Of a DNA stretch of 6,352 nt, positions 6,298 to 6,352 are shown piece after piece. Both the position numbers and the translations under genes were made by a program. The stretch covers positions 1 to 6,352 of the forward strand of contig SOKD01000153.1 in assembly GCA_004376305.1 (NCBI GenBank). The letters are read 5' to 3'. The stretch comes from Candidatus Cloacimonadota bacterium (GTDB lineage Bacteria; Hydrothermota; E44-bin80). Each line of letters begins with the position of its first letter. Position 1 is the first letter of the stretch. The notes beneath the pieces are model-generated. The model was not told where the DNA came from, ran no database searches, and was given only the letters and a program-made list of their open reading frames with translations.

Positions 6298-6352
6298 GGG
6301 CCCGTAGCTCAGTTGGTTAGAGCAGCTGACTCATAATCAGAAGATCGTAGGT
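6298..6352 (+). tRNA. tRNA with anticodon CAU (elongator Met or Ile2), 3'-truncated
   Basis: The 5' 55 bases fold as a tRNA: acceptor strand GGGCCCG (6298-6304), T8 A9, D-stem GCTC/GAGC (6307-6310, 6320-6323) with GG in the D-loop, anticodon stem GCTGA/TCAGA, loop CTCATAA with CAT at 6332-6334, variable loop AGATC (6342-6346), and the first T-arm strand GTAGG ending at the window edge. G at position 1 and the absence of GGG/CCC pairs in the anticodon stem argue against initiator tRNA. CAU may be elongator methionine or the lysidine-modified isoleucine tRNA; the missing 3' part prevents a decision. Pair 27-43 is a G-A mismatch. Confidence 0.92.

Overview
The window holds three protein-coding genes and one tRNA, all on the + strand, from what looks like a bacterium of the wider FCB superphylum, probably an uncultivated lineage rather than a classical Bacteroidota. 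The large exported protein ends in a type IX secretion (T9SS, Por secretion system) sorting domain, which points to FCB. The DNA also has a strong Shine-Dalgarno (GAGGAGG) and a perfect sigma70-type promoter (TTGACA-17-TATAAT), both atypical of true Bacteroidota. WOR-3, Cloacimonadota, Zixibacteria or similar would fit, but the sequence alone cannot decide.

Layout. Bases 3-725 are the 3' part of a SPOR-domain protein whose start lies off the window. An 86-base gap full of very short overlapping ORFs leads to folC (812-2110), the folate-adding ligase with all its catalytic signatures. Bases 2111-2475 are an AT-rich gap with no convincing gene, only short coupled ORFs, two similar small palindromes and weak promoter candidates. 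Bases 2476-6105 encode a 1209-residue multidomain secreted protein: signal peptide, seven W-D-x-R/W-D-I-Y repeats (probably one seven-bladed beta-propeller), a glutamine-amidotransferase-like Rossmann-type module, a fibronectin-III-like domain, a DOMON/CBM9-like beta-sandwich, a second FN3-like domain and the T9SS tail. A textbook intrinsic terminator follows (6126-6158). A consensus promoter then drives a tRNA with anticodon CAU that is cut by the window end.

How they relate. The SPOR gene and folC may be co-transcribed (short gap, same strand), though their functions are unrelated: envelope/peptidoglycan binding versus cytosolic folate metabolism. The large exported protein appears to be its own transcription unit, bounded by the 365-base gap and by the terminator. 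The tRNA is independently transcribed. I see no mobile element, CRISPR array or recognised defence system. The most unusual item is the architecture of the large T9SS cargo protein.
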